From Monocercomonoides exilis (lineage: Eukaryota > Preaxostyla > Oxymonadida > Polymastigidae), in assembly GCA_001643675.2 (NCBI GenBank), contig LSRY02000017.1, positions 62,001 to 126,000 on the forward strand: 64,000 nucleotides of DNA, in the 5' to 3' direction. The notes under the pieces were generated by a model. The model searched no databases and was not told the origin of the DNA. It saw only the letters and a list, made by a program, of their open reading frames with translations. Position 1 is the first letter of the stretch. Each line of letters starts with the position of its first letter. A program made the position numbers and the translations under genes. This document shows, piece by piece, positions 22,503-33,200 of the stretch.

Positions 22503-25500
22503 ATGCAATTTCGCATTTTTCAGGCGCACACTCGAAAAAGCCAAAAACAACGGTTTTTCACATTTTATCCCATGTTGGGCAAATCCATTATTAGAAAAAT
22601 TGAAAAAGAAAGAGATCTGCTCTGTGACTCGCATTCGACAGAAAATACAAAACCAGGAATATTCTCGTCAATTAATTCAAACTCGTGCCAAAGGCGCAAT
22701 ATTCCAATGGGCCATGTCCCTGCGACATCTTCTATCAGATCGCTTTCGTTAAAACATTTGGAAAGGAATTTGGGTGAGGAGTTCGCCGCGCAGACTCAAA
22801 TGGCACAACTGCACGAAAATGGCAGTTTCACTGACGAAAAGACGTCTTCTCCAGAAGTTCTGCTTCGAAAACTGGCCGCAAAAGAATCTGCACGCCAAAT
22901 TTATTCCCTTCGTTCGCTGTCACTGCAGGGGCCAGTAACAAAACGGAGTGCGGATGCAGATTCTACCTATTTTCTACCAGCCGTCCAGCAAATTCTGCTC
23001 CTCTGTGCGTCTCTCTTGCGCGACTGGAAAAGGACGAACGAAGAATATTTCATTAAGTTCTGCGGGTGCGCATGCTTTCTGTCTGAAGAATCAAGCATTT
23101 TCGCGTTGCAGCCACACAAATACAAAAGCGACGCTGTTTTTGAGTTATTTTGGCCTCCCAATGAATTTGCGCAGTTTCTTGGCGAATTCGCTGCTGCGCG
23201 TTCGGAGGGGGTTGATTCGATGTTCCTTCACACACACCTTCTTTATCACTCCACACTTCTTTATTTTTGCCGTTTGTCAAAGAATTTCAATGATTTTCCA
23301 TCTTTATTTTTGTCTTCTGTATTCATCCAATCCATACCTGCAGTCACATACCAACCTCTTCTTGCCATGTGCCCTTCGGATGATTTCACACATTCACCGT
23401 TTCTTCATTTTTGCACACACAACACACGCGTTCCTGATTTAGAAGGTTTGTCAATAGAAGAAGAAGAAGAAGAAGAAGACGATGACGAAGACGAAGGAAA
23501 AAAAGTTGATTATAACGAAGCCACCCAAGCTGATTTTCTCTTGAGGAATTCTTCTTCCATTGATAAATCCCATTTTGAGTACCATCACACACCAGAAATT
23601 GCATCTCACGTGGATTCTGATGGCGGCAATAGAAATGTTGCTGCTGGCGAATCTTCACCTTTTGCTGTGCTCCCTCATTCACAGCCGAGCGCCATTTGGA
23701 GTCCTTTTCAGGAAATACATTATTTCACTCAAAATTTTTGCGACACCCTTTTTTCAGAGGCCACACCTTTGTTATTTGTTAGTAATAATCAGAAAAACAA
23801 GCAATTTAAAGGAATTTTGTCATCTGATTTATATGTATGTTTAACACATAGTCAAAAATCGGTGTTATCAATGGAATCAATAACAAGACTAGATCACTCG
23901 TTTGATCTCTTGTCTCTTGAACGATGCAATGCATATCACAAAAACAGTGCATTTGCAACTTTTAATACAGATTTCCCTCATCCCTTTGAGTTATATGGTG
24001 ATGCCCAATGTCCGTCCAGCCCTTTTGGATGTGCAGTAGAATTAAAAGAAAGGCAAAGCAACACAGACACCGCACGTAAGCATACCGCTCCAATTTACTG
24101 TTTTTACGAGTCATTCAGATGCTGTGCTGATGCACATTGCGAAGACGATAACTATCACTGCTCGCTCGAGGCAGCACTTGATTTGTTAGAATCAATTCTG
24201 AGATTCACACGGAAAGTGACATCTTTTGCGAAGGCGACTGAACACACAGCGAAAAATGGAATCCAATGGCTTGAAAGTAATTCAGATACCGCTGCCGATG
24301 CAAAGGAGCTTCAGACTGAAAATGATATAAAACCATTAACTTCATCTTTGAGTTGCGATTTGCCAAGCGAAATAGATACGAATTTTATGCAGTCAACAAG
24401 AAGAGATCCTCCAAATGAGGAAGAAGAAGGATGCTTTGAAAATTTGGATAAAGAAAAAGAAAAAAAGGAAAAAGGAAGATCAAAAAGAAGTTATGGGCCT
24501 GAGCAAATTTCCCTCATCAAAGAAGACGAAAAATCTGAGAAATATATTGCGGAAGATTTTTCTATTAATAAGGATATTTATTCAAAAAATAATGAAATTT
24601 GCGTTTTTAAAAGAGATGAAAAAATAAAGTCAACAAGAAAAGAGGATGATAATCTTTTTTTGTTGCCATATGAAAGAAATGGAATTTTCGACGAATTTGT
24701 AGAAAAAAGAGAAAAATGTAATGAAGACATACCTGAGGAAAATGTGATGTTGTTAACGTTATTCAAGAAGAAAAGACGTGACAGAGAAGAAAGCGAAGAG
24801 CATTGCGCATTTTTCGAAAGCAGTGAAAGTTCAGTCTTTGCAGATAATCTCATTGAAGGGAGCTATCCTTCCACATCTTGTCTTTTGCCTATCCGTTTAT
24901 TGGCTGAGCAAAAATCTGAGAAACATATTAGTGCTAATGATGGAATACTTTCTGATGGTATTAATAGAGGAATTGAGGAAAGAAAAATGCCTCTATGCGA
25001 AGTTGAAGAAGAAGAAAGAAGTGCTCGAAAACAGCAAAATGGAATAGAAAATGATTCAGACTTATGCTCTCTTAACTTTATTTGTGATGATATTTGTTCT
25101 CAGCCACAGTTTCTTGTACAAAATAGAAGTGACAATAACACAACGCTTTGTTCTTCATTGATATCTCAAAATGCAAAAATATGCTTATCAAAAACAAAAG
25201 AAGAGAAAAATGATTCAACATTCAGAAGTGAACAAAATACTGAAATCAACGAAAACATGATTCCTTCACAAAATGTTTCAACAAAACGAGAAGAAACACA
25301 TCCAAGCATTTCGCCAATGAGTGAAAATTCGATCACTTGGAAGCTTCGTTCATGCTCTGAGCTCAATGAATGTAATGAAGCAAAAGATATACACAACAAC
25401 TGCAAGTGCTTTATTGACTTTCCTTCACCAGAAATTGTGGGATTGCCACACACCACCGACTTGTTGATGGAACATGATGCTTGCGGCAGCTTCGCTCTAA

Positions 25501-28500
25501 TGTCTTCTTTTCATGAATATCAAGTTTCGCCTCTTTCGTATTCATCACTTTTGGAGTATCCACCTCCATTTGCTGACCCTTCAACGCCTGTTGAACGGAA
25601 ACAAACTATTTTTATTTCTCATTCACCATTCAAAAATTACGATGAAGATGATGCTGGTGATATTGCCACCTCTTCTTTAGCCTTTTCTTCTTCTTCCTCT
25701 TCTTCGCTTTCTCCTTACTCACCACGCACTCCATCTTCCCCATCTTTGCGTATGACTGGCGATCAAACAGACTCCACTTTCTCATCAATCGAATCTGCAC
25801 TTTTGTCAGAAAGCTATTTGTTTCCCACCAATTACGCTGGCTACCTTTCTTCTCCGCTCCTTTTATCTGCTTCTGATCATCTTGAACAGCCACCTCCTTC
25901 TTTGCCTTCAACGCAAACTTTGTTGGATGCCAACATTTGCTCAGACAGTCCAAATGAAACATCATTAAAAACCCAACAAATTTCCGAGCCTTTCACTAGC
26001 AGCTCATCCCACTTTTGTGGCTCAATGATTGAGGATATCATCACTCTGTCAGATCTACCGGCTTCTCTGCCATCTTCTGCGTCTTCTGATCTTCCACACA
26101 CACAAAACACAGCTGCTTATCCATTACAGATGGATGCCAACACCTCTCTCATCTATTTCACACCATCTTTTCAACAGAATCTTGCATTGGAGCATTTTGC
26201 ATCCAACTCATCAAGAAAGCAAACTGAAACAGCCGGCTCTTCTCAAAAGTATCCTTCAAAAGACATTCAAGAACAGAGTTGTGATGTTCTCCCATGCGTG
26301 TCTGAAGAGCAGTCTGATTGTATTTCGACTATTCGCTTGCCTCCTCCGCCTCCTCATTGTTTTTCGTCTTCAGAGAAGTTTTCACACTCTTCTTCTTCTT
26401 CTTCCAATTCCTTTCCAGAACCAGTATTGCCTTTGATACCATTGCCTTCTTCCTCTTGTTCTTCTTCTTCTCCCTCTTCTTCTTCTTCAACCTTCATTTT
26501 GTCTGATATTGAAAAACATGACCTATCTAAATTACCTGTTTGTCTGTCTTCTTCCTCTTCTTCAGCTCTTAATTTAGAATCTCCTTCAACTTCTGATAAT
26601 TTACCTTCGCATCCATTCGCTCCTTTATCTCCTCCTTCCGTCTCTTCCTCTTCCTTCCCGCTGTCTTCTGTGCCCAACAACAACGCATCCTCCAATGTTT
26701 CATCGCCATCATTGTCCTCTGAGCAGAACCAGTCAGGCACAAATGACTCAACCACCACTAATCCAATCGATCACACCCCACTCCAACACAACGAATGCTC
26801 CCAGTTTTCTCCTATTCCCCATTCAAACACAAGGAGCAGCTCTTGGATTCCTTCACGCTCTGCCCAATTCGCCCTGCCTGCGATCGAACAACAGAGAAAA
26901 GTGAAGTATCGTTCGTCTTCTTCATCGTCATCATCGTCTTCTTCAGAGTTTCGATATTCTCCGCAAACAAGCAGTTCATCGAAGCAATCTCGCCCACAGC
27001 CCAAAAGCAAAGCGCTCCAACATCCTCATGAATACTCCCATTCCCATTCAACATATGTGCCACGCAAATCAAACGAGAGCAACGACAATCAGAGAGACAA
27101 AGCTGCATTCAAACAGAATGCACCGCTTATTGAAACATTTCCAATCGAAACACAGGTTGAAATGGCGAAACAAGTGCCTTTTGTGACATTCGATTCAACT
27201 GACAATTCTTCGCCAGCAAACGTATCACGTAAAAATCATACCAAAAATAGCAGAGCATCTTCTGCGTCATTCAGAAAGGGAAAGAACAGCAGGGATGTTT
27301 GCGAGCGGAAAGAAGGGATCATCAGCCACACTCACCAAAAGTCACACGATTCCATCAGATGCACAGTGATCAAAGATGCAGAAGCAGCATATGCTTCGCC
27401 TGAACCGCTTTTGCCTCGCCCTGATTTGCTGGATCATGACAAGCTCCCAACATTGAAGTATAATCCCTTCAAATACGTTGCCACCGAAGCTTCTGCACAG
27501 AAAAGCTCTTCCAAACAGTCATTTGTGGAATCGCCTTCTGACGATGCAATGAAATCTCACATGCACAACATAGACAACACGCTACAACGGAATTCGAAAG
27601 ATGAGAAATGCAACATATCCACTGAATGCAAGCAGACGAAAACAAGTTCAGAATCCGCTCAGATGAACCTTCCTGCCACGGGTAATGCTTCAGTTGCTTG
27701 TGTCTCTTCTTCTTGTTGTTCAGCATTGCTCGGCCATCAAATTCCTCCTTTGTTGGCTTCTTTATCGTCATTTGATCATTCTGCTGAAGTGTCTTCCTCT
27801 TCCCTGTCTTCTTCTTCTTCTTCTTCTTCCTCCTCCTCTTCTCCTCCAACCAATCATCCCCACTTGCTTTCCAGTCCTTTAACTATCCCAATCATCCAAA
27901 CGCTCCCGCACACTGTTCCTCTTCAGGCATCAACTCCTCCGTCTGCCCCAATCATCATTTCTGCTCTGCCAAAGGTCGATACAAAAGAGCCTGGTATGTC
28001 CATCAGCAAAGCCATCATGACTCATCAGCCACAAAACAACTTGTCTTTCAACAGTCCTGTCGAGTTCTCCTCTTCCCTCTTCCAAAATAACTTAAAAGAC
28101 TCAAAAGAGAGATCGAATGAACAAACTGTCCCGCTGGGCAGATTCGTTTCTGTTGATGAGACGGGAGCTGTCACAATCACTGCACCTTTTTTGTCTGCCG
28201 AAGACGACACAAATAAATCACTTTCTGCTCAGATGCAGCCACAAACTCAAGCACAAACACAAACTCAAATACGTCCACAGATTTTTCCTGGTTCAGCAAA
28301 CTCTTCTGCCTCCTCTGTCTCTTCTAGATTGTCTCCACCCGATTCTTCATTATTATTTTCCCCATCTTCTCTTCTCTCTTCTCCTTTAACTCAATCTCCC
28401 ACACCGAATTCCAAACGTAATGTGCCATATCCAAACATTCCACCTTCTTCTTTTCCTCCTCTTCCTGTTCCTGGGACTGTCCCTCCTCCCCCGCTAAGCA

Positions 28501-30248
28501 TGTGCTTCCACGCTTCCAGTTCGATGGCATCAAGATCTAACAGTAAAATGCTGGCAAACACGAATCCATCTTCTTCTTCGTCGTCGTCTTCTTGTTCTCC
28601 TTCTCCTTCTCCTCTTTCAACCTCTTCTCCACCTGTAGCTGTCCCAAATGCTCCTATCACTTTCTCCGTCGCTCCAAAGTCACACGTTTCCCTTCCAGAA
28701 ATGTCATTCCCGAGGCAAAGAAGGCCAACTCCACGACAATATATGACATATTCACAAGTCTCTGCTTCATCTCCTCTGACTGTTGCAACGTCAACAACTC
28801 CTTTGCTACCCTTGGATACTTCTTCACTCTCACCTTCTTCTTCTTCTAATTCTTCCTGTGCTCAATCAAAAATTACGGAGCATGAAAAGTCGCATTTCGA
28901 ACGAAAAGTTGAAGAAGCTGAACAAAATGAGTGTCTAATCCAATTCCCACAGCAAGCAGACAATTCCAACCAATCAACATTTTGCAGCTCCGCTTTTGCG
29001 TCTCCTCTGCTCAGCCTTTCAGATTCCGAAGACTTCGCCTTTGGCATCGATCTTCCTTCCTTCTCTCCTTCCTCGTCCAATCCAGCTGCATGCACACCAA
29101 GCGATGCTGGCGATGCTCTTGATTCTTCTGCCTCTTCTTCTCCTTTGCTGAAGCCGTCTTCCTCAGGCGATAGATCGTCCCCACAACACACTTCTGATTC
29201 AGCGTCTGCTGTTCCTCCTTTCTTCGATTCGCCACAGCGAAATTCGCTTTCGCCTTGTCGTCGCATTCATCCGAGCAGCAATCACACTCGCTCTTCTCTT
29301 TCCTTTCAATCTTCTTCTTCTTCTTCTTCTTCTTCTTCAAATAGATATTCCAATGCAAACATTGCTGAACAATCAATGATGCTCCCGATGCAGTCAGAAG
29401 AGTATATTTGGTCGCAATCCCCATCTCATTCAAGCAAATCCACAATTTTTGTGCAGCCGAATTCTCAGCCAAGCCAGTCACAGCAGCAGATTCACGAACA
29501 TTCAAATGAATTAACAACCAAAATGCATTTGCAGAACCAAAAAAAGCGCTCAAAGAGAAGAGCTTCATCATACGCGAAAAATTCCATGTACTGGAGAAAC
29601 AGAAAGAACACAGCTGAATGCGCCGTTCGAGAACTGCCTTCTGTACGATCCAGCCAAATCTCAGAGGAGCCCTGCGATTCAATGCGTCATTCATCGTCAA
29701 GTCCAACATCTCCGCATATGATTGCCTCTTCTTGTTCAGTTGCTTCAATCGCTCAGCCATTCTCTTCTTTGTTGCCATCAGACGAACACCACGCTTCATC
29801 TTCTTGTTCTGTTCCTCTTCTACCGAATTCTTTTGGTGATCCTCCACTTTTCTCTCAATATTCATTGCTGCCTTCTCCATCGCCACACACGCCATCTTCT
29901 TTGCAGTCTTCTTCGCTTTCTGCTGAACCGTCTCTCGCTCCGCCTCCGCTTGGCTCTTCTTCACCTTCGTCTGTTTTCGTTTATTCTCCACAGAAAACAC
30001 AATTTTCTTCTCCCTCTTCAGCCTCTTTCTCTTCTCCTACTCCTTCCTCATTCTCTTCTTCTTCTTCTTCTTCTCCGTCGTTCTCTTCAACGCCTTCTTC
30101 TTTATTGCCTCGCAAAGGCCAACGAGCATATCGCGATCCTCAACAGTGCTGGCGCCCGAATTACCGCAGCCCGTCTTATAGTCCTCACACACGCACTCAA
30201 TACAACGCATCACAGAGGATTTGCGATCAGCACACAATGAATCTGTAA
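22503..30248 (+). CDS. Very large serine-rich protein, unknown function
   Basis: 2581 residues in one frame, ATG start preceded by an in-frame TAA, stop TAA at 30246. Residues about 60-280 look folded (Leu/Phe/Cys-rich, few repeats, with FCGCACFLS); nothing in them matches a family I recognise. An acidic run of Glu/Asp follows at about 23456-23500. Beyond about codon 1000 the protein becomes Ser/Pro-rich, with proline runs at 26339-26358 and 28440-28495 and many serine homopolymers. A basic patch near 29545 (KKRSKRRAS) could be a nuclear signal. The composition suggests a disordered scaffold or regulator. A candidate splice acceptor (ttttcag) ends at about 22525, in front of GCGCACACTCG, so a short upstream exon beginning at the ATG at 22444 is possible and would change the first few residues. 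Confidence 0.75.
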   Translation: MQFRIFQAHTRKSQKQRFFTFYPMLGKSIIRKIEKERDLLCDSHSTENTKPGIFSSINSNSCQRRNIPMGHVPATSSIRSLSLKHLERNLGEEFAAQTQMAQLHENGSFTDEKTSSPEVLLRKLAAKESARQIYSLRSLSLQGPVTKRSADADSTYFLPAVQQILLLCASLLRDWKRTNEEYFIKFCGCACFLSEESSIFALQPHKYKSDAVFELFWPPNEFAQFLGEFAAARSEGVDSMFLHTHLLYHSTLLYFCRLSKNFNDFPSLFLSSVFIQSIPAVTYQPLLAMCPSDDFTHSPFLHFCTHNTRVPDLEGLSIEEEEEEEDDDEDEGKKVDYNEATQADFLLRNSSSIDKSHFEYHHTPEIASHVDSDGGNRNVAAGESSPFAVLPHSQPSAIWSPFQEIHYFTQNFCDTLFSEATPLLFVSNNQKNKQFKGILSSDLYVCLTHSQKSVLSMESITRLDHSFDLLSLERCNAYHKNSAFATFNTDFPHPFELYGDAQCPSSPFGCAVELKERQSNTDTARKHTAPIYCFYESFRCCADAHCEDDNYHCSLEAALDLLESILRFTRKVTSFAKATEHTAKNGIQWLESNSDTAADAKELQTENDIKPLTSSLSCDLPSEIDTNFMQSTRRDPPNEEEEGCFENLDKEKEKKEKGRSKRSYGPEQISLIKEDEKSEKYIAEDFSINKDIYSKNNEICVFKRDEKIKSTRKEDDNLFLLPYERNGIFDEFVEKREKCNEDIPEENVMLLTLFKKKRRDREESEEHCAFFESSESSVFADNLIEGSYPSTSCLLPIRLLAEQKSEKHISANDGILSDGINRGIEERKMPLCEVEEEERSARKQQNGIENDSDLCSLNFICDDICSQPQFLVQNRSDNNTTLCSSLISQNAKICLSKTKEEKNDSTFRSEQNTEINENMIPSQNVSTKREETHPSISPMSENSITWKLRSCSELNECNEAKDIHNNCKCFIDFPSPEIVGLPHTTDLLMEHDACGSFALMSSFHEYQVSPLSYSSLLEYPPPFADPSTPVERKQTIFISHSPFKNYDEDDAGDIATSSLAFSSSSSSSLSPYSPRTPSSPSLRMTGDQTDSTFSSIESALLSESYLFPTNYAGYLSSPLLLSASDHLEQPPPSLPSTQTLLDANICSDSPNETSLKTQQISEPFTSSSSHFCGSMIEDIITLSDLPASLPSSASSDLPHTQNTAAYPLQMDANTSLIYFTPSFQQNLALEHFASNSSRKQTETAGSSQKYPSKDIQEQSCDVLPCVSEEQSDCISTIRLPPPPPHCFSSSEKFSHSSSSSSNSFPEPVLPLIPLPSSSCSSSSPSSSSSTFILSDIEKHDLSKLPVCLSSSSSSALNLESPSTSDNLPSHPFAPLSPPSVSSSSFPLSSVPNNNASSNVSSPSLSSEQNQSGTNDSTTTNPIDHTPLQHNECSQFSPIPHSNTRSSSWIPSRSAQFALPAIEQQRKVKYRSSSSSSSSSSSEFRYSPQTSSSSKQSRPQPKSKALQHPHEYSHSHSTYVPRKSNESNDNQRDKAAFKQNAPLIETFPIETQVEMAKQVPFVTFDSTDNSSPANVSRKNHTKNSRASSASFRKGKNSRDVCERKEGIISHTHQKSHDSIRCTVIKDAEAAYASPEPLLPRPDLLDHDKLPTLKYNPFKYVATEASAQKSSSKQSFVESPSDDAMKSHMHNIDNTLQRNSKDEKCNISTECKQTKTSSESAQMNLPATGNASVACVSSSCCSALLGHQIPPLLASLSSFDHSAEVSSSSLSSSSSSSSSSSSPPTNHPHLLSSPLTIPIIQTLPHTVPLQASTPPSAPIIISALPKVDTKEPGMSISKAIMTHQPQNNLSFNSPVEFSSSLFQNNLKDSKERSNEQTVPLGRFVSVDETGAVTITAPFLSAEDDTNKSLSAQMQPQTQAQTQTQIRPQIFPGSANSSASSVSSRLSPPDSSLLFSPSSLLSSPLTQSPTPNSKRNVPYPNIPPSSFPPLPVPGTVPPPPLSMCFHASSSMASRSNSKMLANTNPSSSSSSSSCSPSPSPLSTSSPPVAVPNAPITFSVAPKSHVSLPEMSFPRQRRPTPRQYMTYSQVSASSPLTVATSTTPLLPLDTSSLSPSSSSNSSCAQSKITEHEKSHFERKVEEAEQNECLIQFPQQADNSNQSTFCSSAFASPLLSLSDSEDFAFGIDLPSFSPSSSNPAACTPSDAGDALDSSASSSPLLKPSSSGDRSSPQHTSDSASAVPPFFDSPQRNSLSPCRRIHPSSNHTRSSLSFQSSSSSSSSSSNRYSNANIAEQSMMLPMQSEEYIWSQSPSHSSKSTIFVQPNSQPSQSQQQIHEHSNELTTKMHLQNQKKRSKRRASSYAKNSMYWRNRKNTAECAVRELPSVRSSQISEEPCDSMRHSSSSPTSPHMIASSCSVASIAQPFSSLLPSDEHHASSSCSVPLLPNSFGDPPLFSQYSLLPSPSPHTPSSLQSSSLSAEPSLAPPPLGSSSPSSVFVYSPQKTQFSSPSSASFSSPTPSSFSSSSSSSPSFSSTPSSLLPRKGQRAYRDPQQCWRPNYRSPSYSPHTRTQYNASQRICDQHTMNL

Positions 30249-33200
30249 ATAACCCTGCAGATTAAAATGAGTGAAGGGAGAAATGGGAAATTGAAGAAGG
30301 ATGGAAGCATTACTTCTGAGGCTAGGGAATATGAGGAGTGGAAGAGAAATGCTCCTTGCTGTGAAAAAGGTATTGATAAATGTTGGGCATCATAAGCGAA
30401 AAGAATAACGTTGCAATGAAGATGTTGGAGGCAAAAGAAGCTATTTTTCTATTGATGATGTTGGAGTATTTGGAGGAGATAATTGTTATTTGGGCCTACC
30501 GAGTTACTGGAGGAAAAGCGGACTTATTGTTGGCAATTCTTCTTTTTGCAATGTGTTAGTTAATTAACCTCAGGGATTTAGAATATAAGAGAAAACACTA
30601 CATTTATTTGCATAAATAAAGTGGGACTACAAGCTCATAATTGTTGCCTTTGCACTTCCTATCTTCTTCTTCTTGAGTTTTTCCTTCCCGTTCGCTGCAA
30701 ATCAATTTTGCGTGTTCTGAAGGCTGATGCTTTATCAATAAAGTTATATTGTTTCTTAAAAAGAATGCTCAATTGAATGAATGGACAATACACGAAAGAT
30801 CCGAAGGTTGTAGGTTTGGTCTTTCACTTGTCATTGAAGATCATCGAAATTTGCTTCTATTTAGTGGAAATTAGTATCAAAGGATCACTAAATACTTTGG
30901 AGGATTCGTTATGATTGTTGACTTGATTAACTGCTTGGCAACTCAATTTTGGATACACTTCATTAGCACAGCAACCACATTAGACATGATGGAACTTTCA
31001 TGTGACTTTTCATGTTGCAGAAATAGCGAAATATTAAAGGCGATTTTGATTTTCGCAAAAAAGCGATTCCAAAGTTTCTGAGTAAATTTGTTTGAGGCGC
31101 GTTAAACGAAAGCATTCCGAATAAATCTTTTGCACAAAGCTGTGCAATTCTTGTTAAAAGAAGAAAGGAGGCAATTATTATTTTTCAACGAACGTTAGAT
31201 GGAGCAAATACACGGAAAAACAGTGTAGAAAGTTTGATGTTGAAGGTAAAAGTTTGTAGTTATGCGAAGGTGCGTTCGCAAAGCATGAATCAATCGAATA
31301 GCCCGTAACTTAACTTTCAACATACCGGATCAAACCCCTAAAAGCCAACATGGCGAGATCTAAATGAAATAAAAATCTTGCTCTGACCATATCAACTTTC
31401 CAAAATGCAAGTTTCCCATTTCTCATTCTAGCAATTATATCCTTCGTTGCATAACATTGGAAAGTTTTGCATTTGGATAATTTGCATTGGCAACATGAAA
31501 ACAATCAAAGAAAAATTTTTTCGAAGAGAATTCGCAATCATTAATGGAAGATTTCACAACCAAAAAGGATTCACAATTATGGTTAATTTTATTCTCTTTT
31601 GGTATCCCATTTTGGCTCTGTTTCATCAATCAAAAAGGCAAAGATGAATTTTTCTTGAAGTGGAGGGATCAATAGTGAATTTTATGAATTTTGTATTCAA
31701 TCTCTATCATTGAAGAATTAGTTACAGCTGCTTTGCTTATTTGTTATGATTATTTCAAGGGTCAAACAAATTTTTATGTTCAACGGTACACCCAAAACAA
31801 CTTTATTGATCATTTGATCTGATTATTTCAGGCAGACCTTTTTCCAGAAATTTGTGTGTGTTTGTAGTCATTACTTAAATTTTTGTATGTTTTTTTAGAT
31901 ATTGCACGATATTGGATTTCACACAACACCGGATCATTCTCTGAAATCCCATTAATGAATCGGAAATCTCTGCTTTGATTTTGAAAGTGCAATAAATGCA
32001 GATTCGAATAAAGTTTAGTTGTTGTTGTCAGACTGCATTTACAGTCACATGAGCTATAAGAATTTCAATTTCGTGCTGTGTTTCTTTTTATAATGGAATA
32101 TTGAGCAATTTGCAATGGTGATTGTGAAAATACAACGCTTTGAATTCAATGAGCAAAAATAAATCTATGTATTTGTATTACTTGTGAAATAACAATTGCT
32201 TCTCTTCTTCAAAACAATATATCCAATTGTTCAATATTTATACTTTGATTAACATTCAATGAATTCAAAAATTTCTTTTGACGATTTTAAAACAGGCTTT
32301 AATCTTCCTTCCCTTCCTTGTATTTATAAGATTCATAGCAAAGCGAGAATTTACAAACTTAGCTTTTGTCATGAATAAGCTGGACATGCTCCAGAGATTT
32401 TATGTTCGAATCGCACCTGGATTTTTATTTTATATCTTCAGAACACTTTCCTTTTGGTCATGTTTTTCAATACATTCCTTCTAAGGTTTGCGCCTTTATA
32501 TATGTTTTATATGAATTTCATATTTCAAAATTCTGATAGCTTTCTCTTGTTTTCATTTGCTTTTTTTGTATCACATATTTTGGATAATAGAATTTCATGC
32601 CTAATTTTTGTTTTTCAAAGATAACAATCACATTACAGGCGAATAACGTTTATAGAATGTCATTATCAATCATTTACGCCCTTTATTTTGGTATTAGTTA
32701 CATAATTTCAAAAGATCCAAATAATATCCAACAGAGTGTAAATTCATTGTGTAGAAAAATGCATAAGCTAAGTGTAGATATCAACTACGGAATTGACAAG
32801 CAAAGTTAGTGTGCTCTCATGTGCTGGTTACATCAATAGAGATCGACATTTTTTTGGTATAAACTTGTTTTTCAATTGTTTAATCGTCAATCAAGCAGTG
32901 ATATCACATTGCGTTTTGTAAAGATTGTCTTTTTTTCACTTATTTGAAAATACTTTTCGTTGATTAATCTTGTAATATTTAGTTTTTATCAATTTTGATG
33001 TTTCTTGTAGGACTGAGATGTTGAAATGTCTGTAGAATCAAAATTTGATAGAATACTTTCGACTCATTCCATTTACAGAATGAGCATATACATCTGATGT
33101 GAGCACTATCCAAACGAGGGTGTTAATCAATATCTTCAAATTCACATGGATGATTCTTCATTTTGGTTGATTCAATTTTCCACTTTTCGTTTTTAGATCT

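Noticed and set aside
32401-32430. tRNA T-arm-like string gttcgaatc
   Set aside because: Flanks do not pair and no anticodon or acceptor stem could be folded around it.
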